Below are positions 1 to 8,373 of a stretch of DNA of 64,000 bases, piece by piece. The notes beneath the pieces were generated by a model. That model did no database searches. It was not told where the DNA came from and was given only the letters and a program-made list of their open reading frames with translations. How positions within the stretch are numbered: the stretch's first letter is position 1; each line of letters opens with the position of its first letter. Both the position numbers and the translations under genes were made by a program. The stretch comes from Allobosea sp. (GTDB taxonomy: Bacteria > Pseudomonadota > Alphaproteobacteria > Rhizobiales > Beijerinckiaceae), in NCBI RefSeq assembly GCF_030695125.1, contig NZ_JAUYTP010000018.1:62001-126000 (forward strand), read 5' to 3'.

Positions 1-255
1 GCGCGGGCGGGCATAATACCGGGGCCGGGCGTAATAGCGCGGCCGGCTGTAATAGTACTGGCTGAACTCCGCATCGGTCTTGTCCAGCCCCTCGGCGAGT
101 TCGGCGTTAACCGTCTCGTCGTCACGCGTGGGACCGTGTTCCGGCGCCGGGGTCGGCGTTGGCACCGGCTGGGCCGCCTGGGCCGCGGCCATGCCTCCGA
201 GGCTTGCTGCGGCGAGGCCGCCAATCAGTGTCGCGATGAATGAACGTCTGTCCAC
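1..255 (-). CDS. Small exported Arg/Tyr-rich protein, 3' end beyond window
   Basis: Partial minus-strand gene; its C-terminus lies off the left edge. I chose the GTG start at 255 because a GGAGGA ribosome site sits four bases upstream. The N-terminus reads DRRSFIATLIGGLAAASLGG, a hydrophobic export signal with a twin arginine, followed by a Pro-rich stretch and an acidic segment (residues about 45-62). A repetitive tail of the type YYSRPRYYARPRYYARPR then runs to the edge. It is a paralogue of the next gene (413-736), sharing signal peptide and layout. No enzymatic motif is visible and I do not recognise a named family. A surface or periplasmic role is inferred only from the signal peptide. 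Confidence 0.6.
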   Translation of the reverse strand, partial: MDRRSFIATLIGGLAAASLGGMAAAQAAQPVPTPTPAPEHGPTRDDETVNAELAEGLDKTDAEFSQYYYSRPRYYARPRYYARPR

Positions 256-412
256 GGCGTCCTCCGAGTCTGTTGGGTTGCTGAGCTTACCTTACGTTCA
301 TAACCTGACAACCGCGCTCCCGGGTAATGCATATGAAGGATGCGCGGTTGCGTCGGCTGCCTTTCCGATCCGGTCGTCGGCGCCGCCAGGGATGGTGGCG
401 CCGACAAGTCGA

Positions 413-736
413 TCAGCGCACGATCACGCGACGGCGCACGACGGGGCCGCGACGGCGGCCGTAATAGGCCCGCGGACGGCGACGGACGATCACGCGCTGG
501 CGGACGACCGGCCGGCCATAGGGGCCGCGGCGGCGAATGACCCGCTCGCGCACCACCACCTGGTTGAAGTCGGCGTCGGCCTTGTCGAGGCCGGCCTTGG
601 TGGCGGCATCGAGGTCGCCCGGCGCGATCGGGGCGGTCACCGGGCCCTGCTCGGCGGCGTGGGACAGGGCGATTCCACCCAGGCTGGCCGCGGCCAGGCC
701 ACCGAAAATGCTCATTACGAACGAACGTCTATCCAA
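413..736 (-). CDS. Small exported Arg/Val-rich protein, paralogue of the gene at 1-255
   Basis: About 107 residues. A signal peptide (LDRRSFVMSIFGGLAAASLG...SHAA) is followed by a short acidic region (DLDAATKAGLDKADADFNQ) and an extremely basic tail built on repeats such as RERVIRRRG, RQRVIVRRRP and RRRVIVR. I favour the TTG at 736: a GGAG lies about eight bases upstream, and the position matches the GTG start of the neighbouring paralogue. An ATG two codons further upstream (742) sits almost on top of the GGAG and is less likely. Function is unknown; the charge pattern suggests binding to a polyanion or surface polymer, which is inference. Confidence 0.6.
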   Translation of the reverse strand: MDRRSFVMSIFGGLAAASLGGIALSHAAEQGPVTAPIAPGDLDAATKAGLDKADADFNQVVVRERVIRRRGPYGRPVVRQRVIVRRRPRAYYGRRRGPVVRRRVIVR

Positions 737-952
737 AATCATTCTCCAGTATTTCTGGTTCTTGGAACCGATGATCCCCACGCACCCAGGGAGCGTTCCA
801 AATGCGGCCCGAGAGCGGCCATTGGATAACGGTCTGTTCAGGAAAGGGTTCCGACACCGGATTTTTTGCCCGTCTTAACCACTCGTTCACCATAAGCCCG
901 GCAAGAATTGCCGGGTTGCGCATGGTTTTTCGCGCAGGGAGCGGGCTGGTCG

Positions 953-3073
953 ATGAGCGATGTAACGGCTGGCCCGGGTGACGGCTTCGACATGAGCCGC
1001 GGCGCGATGGGGAAACTCCTCAACCGCCCGGATCTGTTCCTCGCCATCGGCGTCATGGGCATCCTCGTGGTGCTCATCTTCCCGCTGCCCGCGCTGCTGC
1101 TGGACATGCTGCTGGCGCTGTCGATCATCCTCTCGGTGCTGGTGCTGATGACGGCGCTGTTCATCGAGGAGCCGCTCGAGTTCTCGGCCTTCCCGACGGT
1201 CCTGCTGATCGTCACGATGCTGCGGCTGTCGCTGAACCTCGCCTCGACGCGCCTGATCCTGGCCCATGGCCATGAAGGCAGCGCGGCGGCCGGCCATGTC
1301 ATCGAAGCCTTCGGCAATTTCGTGATGGGCGGCAATTTCGTGATCGGGGTGATCGTCTTCACCATCCTGATCATCGTCAATTTCGTCGTCATCACGAAGG
1401 GCTCGGGCCGTATCGCCGAAGTCGCGGCGCGGTTTGCGCTCGACGCCATGCCCGGCAAGCAGATGGCGATCGACGCCGATCTCGGCGCCGGCCTGATCGA
1501 CCAGGACACCGCCAAGACCCGCCGCAAGGCGCTGGAGGACGAGGCCAACTTCTTCGGCTCGATGGACGGCGCCTCGAAATTCGTGCGCGGCGACGCCATT
1601 GCGGGCCTGCTGATCACCTTCATCAACGTGCTGGGCGGCATCATCATCGGCGTCGCGCAGCAGGGCATGAGCTTCGGCGATGCGGCGCGCGCCTACACGC
1701 AGCTGACCGTCGGCGACGGTCTCGTCAGCCAGATCCCGGCGCTGATCGTCTCGACCGCGGCGGGCCTGCTCGTCTCGAAATCGGGCGTGCGCGGCGCCGC
1801 CGACAAGGCACTCGGCAAGCAGCTCTCGGGCTATCCGAAGGCACTCGGCATGTCCGCGGCGGTGATGGCGCTGCTCGCGATCCTGCCCGGCATTCCGATG
1901 GTGCCCTTCCTGGGGCTGGCGCTCGGCGCAGCCTGGCTCGCCCGGCATTTCGGCCAGCTCGCCAAGGCCAAGGAGGTCGAGGTCGCCGATGCGGCCCAGG
2001 CCGCCTCGCCCCTCCAGGCCGATGGCTCGCCCAAGGAGGAGACGCTCAACGACCTGCTCAAGCTCGACGAGCTCAAGATCGAGATCGGCTACGGCCTGCT
2101 GCCGCTGGTCAATTCGGCAGGCGGTCAGGACCGCCTGACCGACCAGGTGCGGGCGCTGCGCCGGCAGCTCGCGGCCGAACTCGGCTTCGTCATGCCGGCG
2201 GTGCGCATCGTCGACAACGTCCAGCTCGAGGCGAACCACTACTACATCAAGATCAAGGAGATCGATGCCGGCCATGGTGTCGTCTATGCCGGGCAATACA
2301 TGGCGATGGACCCGATGGGCGGCAGCGTGAACCTGCCCGGCCACAACGTCCTGGAGCCGACCTTCGGCCTGCCCGCGACCTGGATCGACGGCGCCTTGCA
2401 GGACGAGGCGCAATTGCGCGGCTTCACCGTCGTCGATGCGGCCACCGTGATCTCGACGCATCTCACCGAGGTGCTGAAATCGCATATGCCGGAGCTGCTC
2501 TCGCATGGCGAGGTCCAGAAGCTGCTGCGCGAGCTGCCCAAGGACCATGCCGATCTCGTCAAGGAGATCGTGCCGAGCCAGATTTCGACGACCGGCATCC
2601 AGCGCGTGCTGCAACTCCTGCTGTCGGAGCGGATCTCGATCCGCGACCTCGCCACCATCATCGAGGGCATCGCCGAGGCCGCAGGCGGCCTCAAGAACCC
2701 CCGCGATATCGCCGAGCATGTTCGGATGCGGCTGTCCCGCCAGATCTGCGCCCAGTTCTCGAACATGCAGGGCAACCTGCCGATCATCACGCTCTCGCCG
2801 GCCTGGGAAAGCGTCTTCGCGGAATCGATCATCGGGCAGGGCGAGGACCGCCATCTCGCGATGCAACCCTCCCGCCTGCAGGAATTCGTGCATCAGGTCC
2901 GCGAGAAGTTCGAGGATGCCGCCCGCATCGGCGAGATGCCGGCGCTCGTCACCTCGGGCATGGCACGGCCCTTCGTGCGCCAGATCGTCGAGCGCTTCCG
3001 GCGCGAGACGCCGGTGCTGTCGCAGGCCGAGATCCACCCGCGCGTCCGGTTGAAGACGGTCGGCACGGTCTGA
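953..3073 (+). CDS. flhA: Flagellar biosynthesis protein FlhA
   Basis: 706 residues, the usual FlhA length. FlhA is the inner-membrane core of the flagellar type III export gate and docks chaperone-substrate complexes through its cytoplasmic domain. The N-terminal half is a series of membrane helices (residues about 25-330). The FHIPEP-family signature GRIAEVAARFALDAMPGKQM lies at about 152-171. A linker and the soluble C-terminal domain follow (ERISIRDLATIIEGIAEAA and similar segments). The start at 953 has a GGGAG about eleven bases upstream; an in-frame ATG at 908 is possible but adds non-conserved residues. It stands alone on the plus strand, away from fliI and fliJ. The ATPase-gate pairing with FliI is known from the family. 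Confidence 0.95.
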   Translation: MSDVTAGPGDGFDMSRGAMGKLLNRPDLFLAIGVMGILVVLIFPLPALLLDMLLALSIILSVLVLMTALFIEEPLEFSAFPTVLLIVTMLRLSLNLASTRLILAHGHEGSAAAGHVIEAFGNFVMGGNFVIGVIVFTILIIVNFVVITKGSGRIAEVAARFALDAMPGKQMAIDADLGAGLIDQDTAKTRRKALEDEANFFGSMDGASKFVRGDAIAGLLITFINVLGGIIIGVAQQGMSFGDAARAYTQLTVGDGLVSQIPALIVSTAAGLLVSKSGVRGAADKALGKQLSGYPKALGMSAAVMALLAILPGIPMVPFLGLALGAAWLARHFGQLAKAKEVEVADAAQAASPLQADGSPKEETLNDLLKLDELKIEIGYGLLPLVNSAGGQDRLTDQVRALRRQLAAELGFVMPAVRIVDNVQLEANHYYIKIKEIDAGHGVVYAGQYMAMDPMGGSVNLPGHNVLEPTFGLPATWIDGALQDEAQLRGFTVVDAATVISTHLTEVLKSHMPELLSHGEVQKLLRELPKDHADLVKEIVPSQISTTGIQRVLQLLLSERISIRDLATIIEGIAEAAGGLKNPRDIAEHVRMRLSRQICAQFSNMQGNLPIITLSPAWESVFAESIIGQGEDRHLAMQPSRLQEFVHQVREKFEDAARIGEMPALVTSGMARPFVRQIVERFRRETPVLSQAEIHPRVRLKTVGTV

Positions 3074-3103
3074 AGCGGCCCGCTATCGCCCTTTTCCACG
3101 GGT

Positions 3104-3135
3104 GAGGGATGACCGCGGCGCAATGGTCACCCCTC
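3104..3135 (+). terminator. Possible hairpin downstream of flhA
   Basis: GAGGGATGACC (3104-3114) and GGTCACCCCTC (3125-3135) form an 11-bp stem with one mismatch around a 10-base loop, about 30 bases after the flhA stop and before the next gene. There is no clear T-run, so termination is only suggested. Confidence 0.3.
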
Positions 3136-3158
3136 CCGGGTGTCGCTAAGCCGGCCCG

Positions 3159-4046
3159 ATGTCCCGGAATGCGCTTTACTTCGTCGCCATGTGCCTCGTC
3201 TGGGGGCTCACCTTCCTGCCGGTGAAGATCGCGGCGGAGCATGTGCCACCGATCTTCTTCGCCGCCGCCCGCTTCGTCATCGCCGGCCCGCTGCTGCTGG
3301 CCTGGGCCGGGCGCGACGCCTTGCGCGTGCCGGCCGCCGCCCGCTGGCGCCTCCTGGGCACGGCGATGCTGGTCAACACCGCCTGCTACGCCCTGGTGTT
3401 CTGGGGCGCGGCCCATGCCCCGACGGGCCTGGCCGCGATCGTCAACCTCGCCTCGATCCCGATCTGGTCGCTGCTGGCCAGCCGCCTGGTCGAGGGCACG
3501 CCCATCACGGGCCGCCAGGTCGCCGCGGTTTGCCTCGGGCTCTTCGGGCTGTGCTTCCTGTTCTGGACGCGGGCAGCCGGGGGGCTGGATGCGGCCGCAC
3601 GCGACCCGCTGGAACTCTGGGGGCTGGCCTCGGTCGCGCTGGGCACGCTGTCCTACTGCACGGGCGCGGTGCTGACGCGGGCGATCGCGCCGGCGATCCC
3701 GACCCTGGCGCTGGCGGGCTGGCAGTCGACCATCGGGGCGGCGGGGCTGGTGGCGCTGTCGCTGGCGATCGAGCCGGTCACGCTGCACCATGTCGCCGCG
3801 CTGGCGTCCTGGCCCACGGCGCAGGCGCTCGGCTTCATCATCGTGGCGGGATCGCTGATCGGCTACACGGTCTATCTGCGGCTGCTGCGCGACTGGGGCG
3901 CGTTCCGGGCCGGGCTCTACGCCTTCGTCAGCCCGGTGATCGCGGTGGCGGCGGGCGTCGTGGTGCTGGCCGAGCCGTTCGGCTGGGCCGAAGGGTTCGG
4001 CGCCGTCTTGATGTTCGGCGCGGCGGCGATCGCGCTCAGGCGCTGA
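3159..4046 (+). CDS. EamA/DMT-family transporter
   Basis: 295 residues of alternating hydrophobic helices, about ten, arranged as two similar halves. This is the layout of the drug/metabolite transporter superfamily EamA proteins. The N-terminus (MSRNALYFVAMCLVWGLTFL) shows the typical W-G-x-T/S-F motif of these permeases, and the second half starts near residue 150 (ELWGLASVALGTLSYCTGAVL). The substrate cannot be told from the sequence; family members export amino acids, metabolites or drugs. It follows flhA by 85 bases and converges on the membrane protein at 4056 with only nine bases between stops. Confidence 0.85.
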   Translation: MSRNALYFVAMCLVWGLTFLPVKIAAEHVPPIFFAAARFVIAGPLLLAWAGRDALRVPAAARWRLLGTAMLVNTACYALVFWGAAHAPTGLAAIVNLASIPIWSLLASRLVEGTPITGRQVAAVCLGLFGLCFLFWTRAAGGLDAAARDPLELWGLASVALGTLSYCTGAVLTRAIAPAIPTLALAGWQSTIGAAGLVALSLAIEPVTLHHVAALASWPTAQALGFIIVAGSLIGYTVYLRLLRDWGAFRAGLYAFVSPVIAVAAGVVVLAEPFGWAEGFGAVLMFGAAAIALRR

Positions 4047-4055
4047 GGCGCGCCG

Positions 4056-5093
4056 TCAGGGCGGCGGCGGGGTTCGGCTGTTGCGCGTGAGCTGGCTGCG
4101 CTCGAAGGCGAGCACGACCGGCAGCGACAGCACCAGCGGGATGATCAGGTAGAACATCCGCCAGACCAAGAGGGCGGCGAATACCGCCGGGGCCGGCATG
4201 CCCGGCATCACCGCCAGGAACACCGCCTCCATGACGCCGACGCCGCCGGGCACCTGGCTGAGCAGCCCCGCCGAGAAGGACAAGAGGAAGGCGCCGAGCA
4301 CGATCATGAAGCCGGGATTGCCCTGTTCGGGCAACGCGAAATAGATGATGCCGGCGGCGCCGGCGAGTTCGATCGGCGCGGCGAGATACTGCCGCGCGAC
4401 GATCCGCAGGCGCGGATAGACCAGCTCGAACTTGCCGATCCGGACCGCCCGGAAGCCGAGCCAGGAGCCGATGGTGTAGAGCGCCACGAAGGCGAGCATG
4501 CCGGCGCCGATCAGCCGCGCCGTGCCGTCGCCGATGGCAAACCAGCTCGACAGCCTGCCGAGCGGGCGCAGGATCTCCGGCTCATAGAGCAGGACGAGGC
4601 CCATCAGCAGGATCGTGCCGAAGGCGAAGGTGAAGGAGCACAAAGCCACCAGCACCGCGACCTCGCCGGCGTTGAGGCCCTTGGCGGTGTAGGCGCGGTA
4701 GCGCACCATGCCGCCCGAAAACACCGAGGCGCCGATGTTGTGCGACAGCGCATAGGTGACGAAGGAGCAGACCGAGATGTAAATCCAGGAGATGCCCTTC
4801 TCCTTGCCGAGATGGAGCAGGGCGATGCGGTCATACCAGGCGAGCGCGGCATAGGCGACGAGCGTCGCCAGGCCGGCATGGAAGAAGGCGTCGCCGGGAA
4901 TGACGGCGATCTTCTGGCCGATCCGGCTGGCGACGATGCGCAGATTGTCCCAGAGGCTGCCCTGCGCGAGCAGCGCCTCGATGGCGGCGTCGGTGCCGGC
5001 CTCGGCCTTGAGCTTTTCCCAGAGCAGGTCGACCGACCAGACGACCGCGACAAGGCCGATGATCGGCCAGAGATAGTCGAGATAGCGTTTCAT
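4056..5093 (-). CDS. Flippase-like integral membrane protein (lysylphosphatidylglycerol synthase TM region, UPF0104)
   Basis: 345 residues from the ATG at 5093 (MKRYLDYLWPIIGLVAVVWS). Multiple membrane helices contain the family hallmarks NIGASVFSGGMVRYRAYTAKG and LSQVPGGVGVMEAVFLAVMPG, typical of the MprF N-terminal flippase-like domain (LPG_synthase_TM). The C-terminal aminoacyl-transferase domain of full MprF is absent, so it should not make lysyl-phosphatidylglycerol by itself. A role in lipid translocation is an inference from the fold. An in-frame upstream extension to 5258 is low-complexity and lacks a better start. It is divergent from the acetyltransferase at 5285. Confidence 0.8.
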   Translation of the reverse strand: MKRYLDYLWPIIGLVAVVWSVDLLWEKLKAEAGTDAAIEALLAQGSLWDNLRIVASRIGQKIAVIPGDAFFHAGLATLVAYAALAWYDRIALLHLGKEKGISWIYISVCSFVTYALSHNIGASVFSGGMVRYRAYTAKGLNAGEVAVLVALCSFTFAFGTILLMGLVLLYEPEILRPLGRLSSWFAIGDGTARLIGAGMLAFVALYTIGSWLGFRAVRIGKFELVYPRLRIVARQYLAAPIELAGAAGIIYFALPEQGNPGFMIVLGAFLLSFSAGLLSQVPGGVGVMEAVFLAVMPGMPAPAVFAALLVWRMFYLIIPLVLSLPVVLAFERSQLTRNSRTPPPP

Positions 5094-5284
5094 GGGACCC
5101 GCGGGCTGCGTGGAGCTTGGGACAGGACGCGCGAACACCGGGGTGCGATGGCCACCGCTGGCGCCTCTGTGCCAGCGGGGCCAGCGAAGGGCAAGCGGCG
5201 TCGACCTCGCCGCGCTCTTTCCGTCGTCGGCACGCATCCCCATACTGCGCCTCCCCAACGGCCCACCCCTTCCGCAGATCGTCC

Positions 5285-5899
5285 ATGACCCAGACCCTGA
5301 CCATCAGCCTCACCGGCACCACCGACCTGCCGCCCGGCAAGATCGCCGCCATCGTCACCTCGCTGGAGATGCGCGCCCGCCCGCCCGAGCGGCCCGACCC
5401 GCCGGGGCTCGAGGGGTTTGCGCTGGAGCGGATCGGCGCGGACGAGCTCGACCGCTATCTCGCCATGTACCGGCGGCTGGGCGAGCGCTGGATGTGGTTC
5501 AGCCGGCTGGTCAAGCCCCGCGCCGAGGTCGCGGCGATCCTCGCCGACGCGAACGTCGAAACCTACATGGTCCGCCGCGAGGGCGCCGATTGGGGCCTGC
5601 TCGAACTGGATTTCCGGGTGGCGGGTGAGGCGGAGCTCGCCTTCTTCGGCCTCGACGAGGCGGTGGTGGGGAAAGGAGCCGGGCGCTGGCTGATGAACCG
5701 GGCGCTCGCGCTGGCCTGGGCGAAGCCGATCGCGCGCTTCTGGGTCCACACCTGCACGCTCGACCACCCGTCCGCGCCGGAGTTCTATCAGCGCTCGGGG
5801 TTTTCGGTGTTCAAGCGGGGGGTGGAGGTCGATGACGATCCGCGGCTCGAGGGGCAGATGCCGCGCGATTGCGCGCCGCATCATCCGGTGGTTGGGTAG
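5285..5899 (+). CDS. GNAT-family N-acetyltransferase
   Basis: 204 residues starting MTQTLTISLTGTTDLPPGKI. The C-terminal half carries the GNAT fold: a beta strand with GLLELDFRVAGEAELAFFGL, the acetyl-CoA pyrophosphate loop region VVGKGAGRWLMNRALALAW (the Q/R-x-x-G-x-G/A motif as VGKGAG), then the TLDHPSAPEFYQRSGF segment that closes such domains. The first 45 residues are an extra N-terminal piece. The acceptor substrate is unknown. It is transcribed away from the flippase-like gene, with 191 bases of shared upstream DNA. Confidence 0.8.
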   Translation: MTQTLTISLTGTTDLPPGKIAAIVTSLEMRARPPERPDPPGLEGFALERIGADELDRYLAMYRRLGERWMWFSRLVKPRAEVAAILADANVETYMVRREGADWGLLELDFRVAGEAELAFFGLDEAVVGKGAGRWLMNRALALAWAKPIARFWVHTCTLDHPSAPEFYQRSGFSVFKRGVEVDDDPRLEGQMPRDCAPHHPVVG

Positions 5900-5968
5900 G
5901 TGGATGGAGGCTCGGATGATGGCGATTGGGTCAGCTTTGGACCCGTTGGGGACATCGGCGATCCCATC

Positions 5969-6298
5969 CTACCGGCTGATGGCAACGGCGGGTTCGCCGC
6001 AGGAGTCTGGACGAGGGACAACGGATATCGTCTGCCCCACTGCGACGCTGCCGGTCCCTACGTTGACTTCGGTTCGGCAAGCTACCGAATAACCGTTCTC
6101 CATCCGCGCGAACTCGATCCAAGCTCGTGTGCCGCCTTTCATCCGTTGAAATGACAGGATGGTGCCGGGGACATACGGCATCGTTTCAAGGCGATGCCGG
6201 TTGCGCTGCTCGCGCCAGATCATACCGCCAAACAGCAAGCCTGCGCCCAAAAGGACAATGATGGTGTAACCGAACGCGGCTTTCGTGTTCAAATTCAC
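5969..6298 (-). CDS. Small membrane-anchored protein, DUF3592-like
   Basis: 109 residues from the GTG at 6298, which has GAGGG seven bases upstream. An upstream ATG (6319 or 6331) is possible but less well placed. One N-terminal membrane helix (AFGYTIIVLLGAGLLFGGMI) is followed by a short beta-rich domain (YVPGTILSFQRMKGGTRAWI ... VGQTISVVPRPDSCGEPAVA). The arrangement resembles DUF3592-type proteins, where a short beta-sandwich follows a membrane anchor. Base composition is lower in GC than the neighbours (several A/T-rich codons), which may mark an acquired gene. No function assigned. Confidence 0.5.
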   Translation of the reverse strand: MNLNTKAAFGYTIIVLLGAGLLFGGMIWREQRNRHRLETMPYVPGTILSFQRMKGGTRAWIEFARMENGYSVACRTEVNVGTGSVAVGQTISVVPRPDSCGEPAVAISR

Positions 6299-6439
6299 GA
6301 CGCAACCCTCTGCGCTCATCTCATTATGCAAAGGCTAAGGGCGGGACTCTTAAAAACCCTTGCGACCGCTTTCCAATGCCCGCTTCCGACCCGTAGCGGA
6401 CTTTGGTTTCGTGATGCGCGTTGATCCTTCCACCCGAAC

Positions 6440-6472
6440 AAAAAAGCCCGCCGGACACCCCGGCGGGCCTTT
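6440..6472 (-). terminator. Rho-independent terminator of fliJ
   Basis: Perfect 9-bp stem GCCCGCCGG (6446-6454) / CCGGCGGGC (6460-6468) with a five-base loop. On the minus strand the stem is followed by a T-run (the A's at 6440-6445), 25 bases after the fliJ stop. A short T-run on the other side means it may also act on plus-strand transcripts. Confidence 0.85.
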
Positions 6473-6496
6473 CAAATTCACAACCTCAAACCCCGC

Positions 6497-6901
6497 TCAC
6501 GCCCTCGGGCGCAGGCCGATCGAGTCCATCATCGCCTGGTCGCGCGCCGCTTCGGCGGCGCGCTCGGTCGCCTTCTCGCGGTCGTCGAGGATCTCGACCT
6601 TCTTCATGTCCTCGAACGCCTCCTGCAATTCGGCCTTGGCCTCGTCGAGCTGGCCTTTGAGGTTGTCGGCCGATTGGCGCAGGTTGTCGCGGCGGCCCAG
6701 CGCCGCCTTGGCATAGGTCGGATAGGCGAAATGGGCGGGGTCGGAAATGCCGGCCCGGGCTTCCTCGCTCTGGATCTCGCGGTCCAGATCGGTCGCCATG
6801 CGGTGAAAATCCGCGATCATCATCTCGATCTGGCTTACCCGGCGACGCTTTTCGTCCACCTGGAAGCGCTTGAGACGCAGCAATGTGTCTCGCGACTTCA
6901 T
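6497..6901 (-). CDS. fliJ: Flagellar export protein FliJ
   Basis: 134 residues, starting MKSRDTLLRLKRFQVDEKRR, the canonical FliJ opening, then an almost uninterrupted helical coiled coil rich in Arg, Glu, Gln and Ala. FliJ is the stalk-like subunit that sits in the FliI hexamer and contacts FlhA, coupling ATPase activity to proton-driven export. Here it is separated from fliI by an oppositely oriented MFS gene, although in many bacteria the two are adjacent. It must therefore have its own promoter in the 244 bases upstream. A strong terminator follows directly. Confidence 0.85.
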   Translation of the reverse strand: MKSRDTLLRLKRFQVDEKRRRVSQIEMMIADFHRMATDLDREIQSEEARAGISDPAHFAYPTYAKAALGRRDNLRQSADNLKGQLDEAKAELQEAFEDMKKVEILDDREKATERAAEAARDQAMMDSIGLRPRA

Positions 6902-7145
6902 GTCGGTTCCAACTCCTGATTACGCATCGGGCGTGCACCGACCCCTCAGTGCGCGCCCGCAACTCCATCCCGCGAGACAAAAAGCACAATGGCGCAAGGA
7001 GGTTGACCGTTCCTTACCGAAAACCGCCGCATTCGATGCATGGCGCGGTCGCGCCGATGCTGCTGACGCAGGGCGGCGGGGCGGTCTAGTAACGGGCGGC
7101 CGGGGAGCGGGCTCGCCGCTCGCGCCCGACCGTGGAACGCCTGCC

Positions 7146-8369
7146 TTGCCTGCCATTCTGCCCGTCTTCTCGCGCCTTCCGCCGCATGGGCTGCTGATCT
7201 GCGGCCTCGTCGTCACCCGCATCATCGGCTGGGGCACGACCTTCTATGCGCTGTCGGTGCTGGCGCGCGACATCCAGCGCGATCTCTCGCTCGACGTCAC
7301 CCTGGTCTATGGCGGCATCACGCTCCTGCTGCTGACCGGGGCGGCGCTCGGCCCCGCCATCGGCAAGAGGCTCGACGTCGAGGGCACGCGCGGCGCGATG
7401 TGCATCGGCGCGGTCGCCTGCGCCGTCGGGCTCGGTCTGCTGGCGCTGGCGCAGGGGCCGGTGAGCTATCTCGCGGCCTGGGTCGTCATCGGCATCGGGC
7501 ACGCCTTCTCGCTGGCCAATGTCGGCAGCGTCACGGTCGCGCAGCTGATGGGCGAGCGGACGCGGCGCGTCATCGGGCTGATGATGCTGGCCACGGGCCT
7601 GTCCTCGACGGTGTTCTGGCCGCTGACGGCGGTGCTGGCGGAGGCCTATGGCTGGCGGGCGACCTGGGTCGTCTTCGCGGCGCTGCAGATCGTCATCGTG
7701 CTGCCGATCTATGCGATGATCCCGCGTCTGGCGCCCGTGGCTGGGCCGAGCGCGACGCCTGCGGCGTCGTCAGACAGCGCGGCTGACGGCGGTCGGGTTG
7801 CGGTGGCGCAGCGCCGGGGGGCGTTCTGGCTGGTGGCCTTGGTGTTCTCGGCGAGCGGGCTGGTCTCCTGGGGGCTGCCGCTGCATCTGATCGACCTGAT
7901 GCGCCAGGCCGGCATCGGCGCGACCGAGGCCGTCGGCATCGCCGCGCTGAGCGGGCCCGCGACGCTGCTGGCGCGGCTCGTCGATGCGACGGTCGGGGAC
8001 CGGTTCCCGGTCGAGCAGACGGCTCTGGCCGGTTTGCTGCTGGGGCCCTTGTCGCTGATGCTTCTGGTCTGGGCGCCTGGGGTGCCGCTGGCGGCGGCGG
8101 CTTTCGTGATCTGCTTCAGCGCGGCGATGGGCGTGATCTCGGTGGCGCGCGCGACCTTGCCGCTGGCGCTGTTCGGCCGCGGCGGGATCGGCGCCCTGCT
8201 GGGTCGACTGACCGTGCCGCAGAATATCGCCTTCGCCGCCTCGCCCCTGCTGTTTGCGGCGATGATCGCGCATGTCGGGCGGGATTGGGCGCTGATCGCC
8301 TCGGCCGCCATCCAGATCGTCGCGGTCGTGGCGATGCTGGCGCTGCTGCGCCTGCTGGCGCGGGGCTGA
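7146..8369 (+). CDS. Major facilitator superfamily (MFS) transporter
   Basis: About 407 residues, twelve predicted membrane helices in two halves, joined by a loop near residue 200 (PVAGPSATPAASSDSAADGG). It opens with GLLICGLVVTRIIGWGTTFY. Cytoplasmic loop motifs such as GKRLDVEGTRGAM between helices 2 and 3 fit the MFS motif A position. The substrate is unknown. The start is uncertain: there is no ATG near the first helix, and I chose the TTG at 7146 as the nearest in-frame initiation codon; the frame stays open upstream to 6870. The gene is wedged between fliI and fliJ on the opposite strand and converges on fliI with a four-base gap. Confidence 0.75.
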   Translation: MPAILPVFSRLPPHGLLICGLVVTRIIGWGTTFYALSVLARDIQRDLSLDVTLVYGGITLLLLTGAALGPAIGKRLDVEGTRGAMCIGAVACAVGLGLLALAQGPVSYLAAWVVIGIGHAFSLANVGSVTVAQLMGERTRRVIGLMMLATGLSSTVFWPLTAVLAEAYGWRATWVVFAALQIVIVLPIYAMIPRLAPVAGPSATPAASSDSAADGGRVAVAQRRGAFWLVALVFSASGLVSWGLPLHLIDLMRQAGIGATEAVGIAALSGPATLLARLVDATVGDRFPVEQTALAGLLLGPLSLMLLVWAPGVPLAAAAFVICFSAAMGVISVARATLPLALFGRGGIGALLGRLTVPQNIAFAASPLLFAAMIAHVGRDWALIASAAIQIVAVVAMLALLRLLARG

Positions 8370-8373
8370 GGCC

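Noticed and set aside
887..3037. Long minus-strand frame (716 residues) opposite flhA
   Set aside because: It is antisense to a clear FlhA and consists of Arg/Asp/His-rich sequence without domains; such frames are expected where the third codon position is GC-rich.
4056..5258. Full MprF (lysyl-phosphatidylglycerol synthase)
   Set aside because: Only the membrane flippase-like region is present; the catalytic aminoacyl-transferase domain is missing, so the enzyme name is not supported.
5900..6154. Plus-strand 84-residue frame after the GNAT gene
   Set aside because: It is opposite the better supported membrane-anchored protein at 5969-6298 and has no ribosome site or family resemblance.
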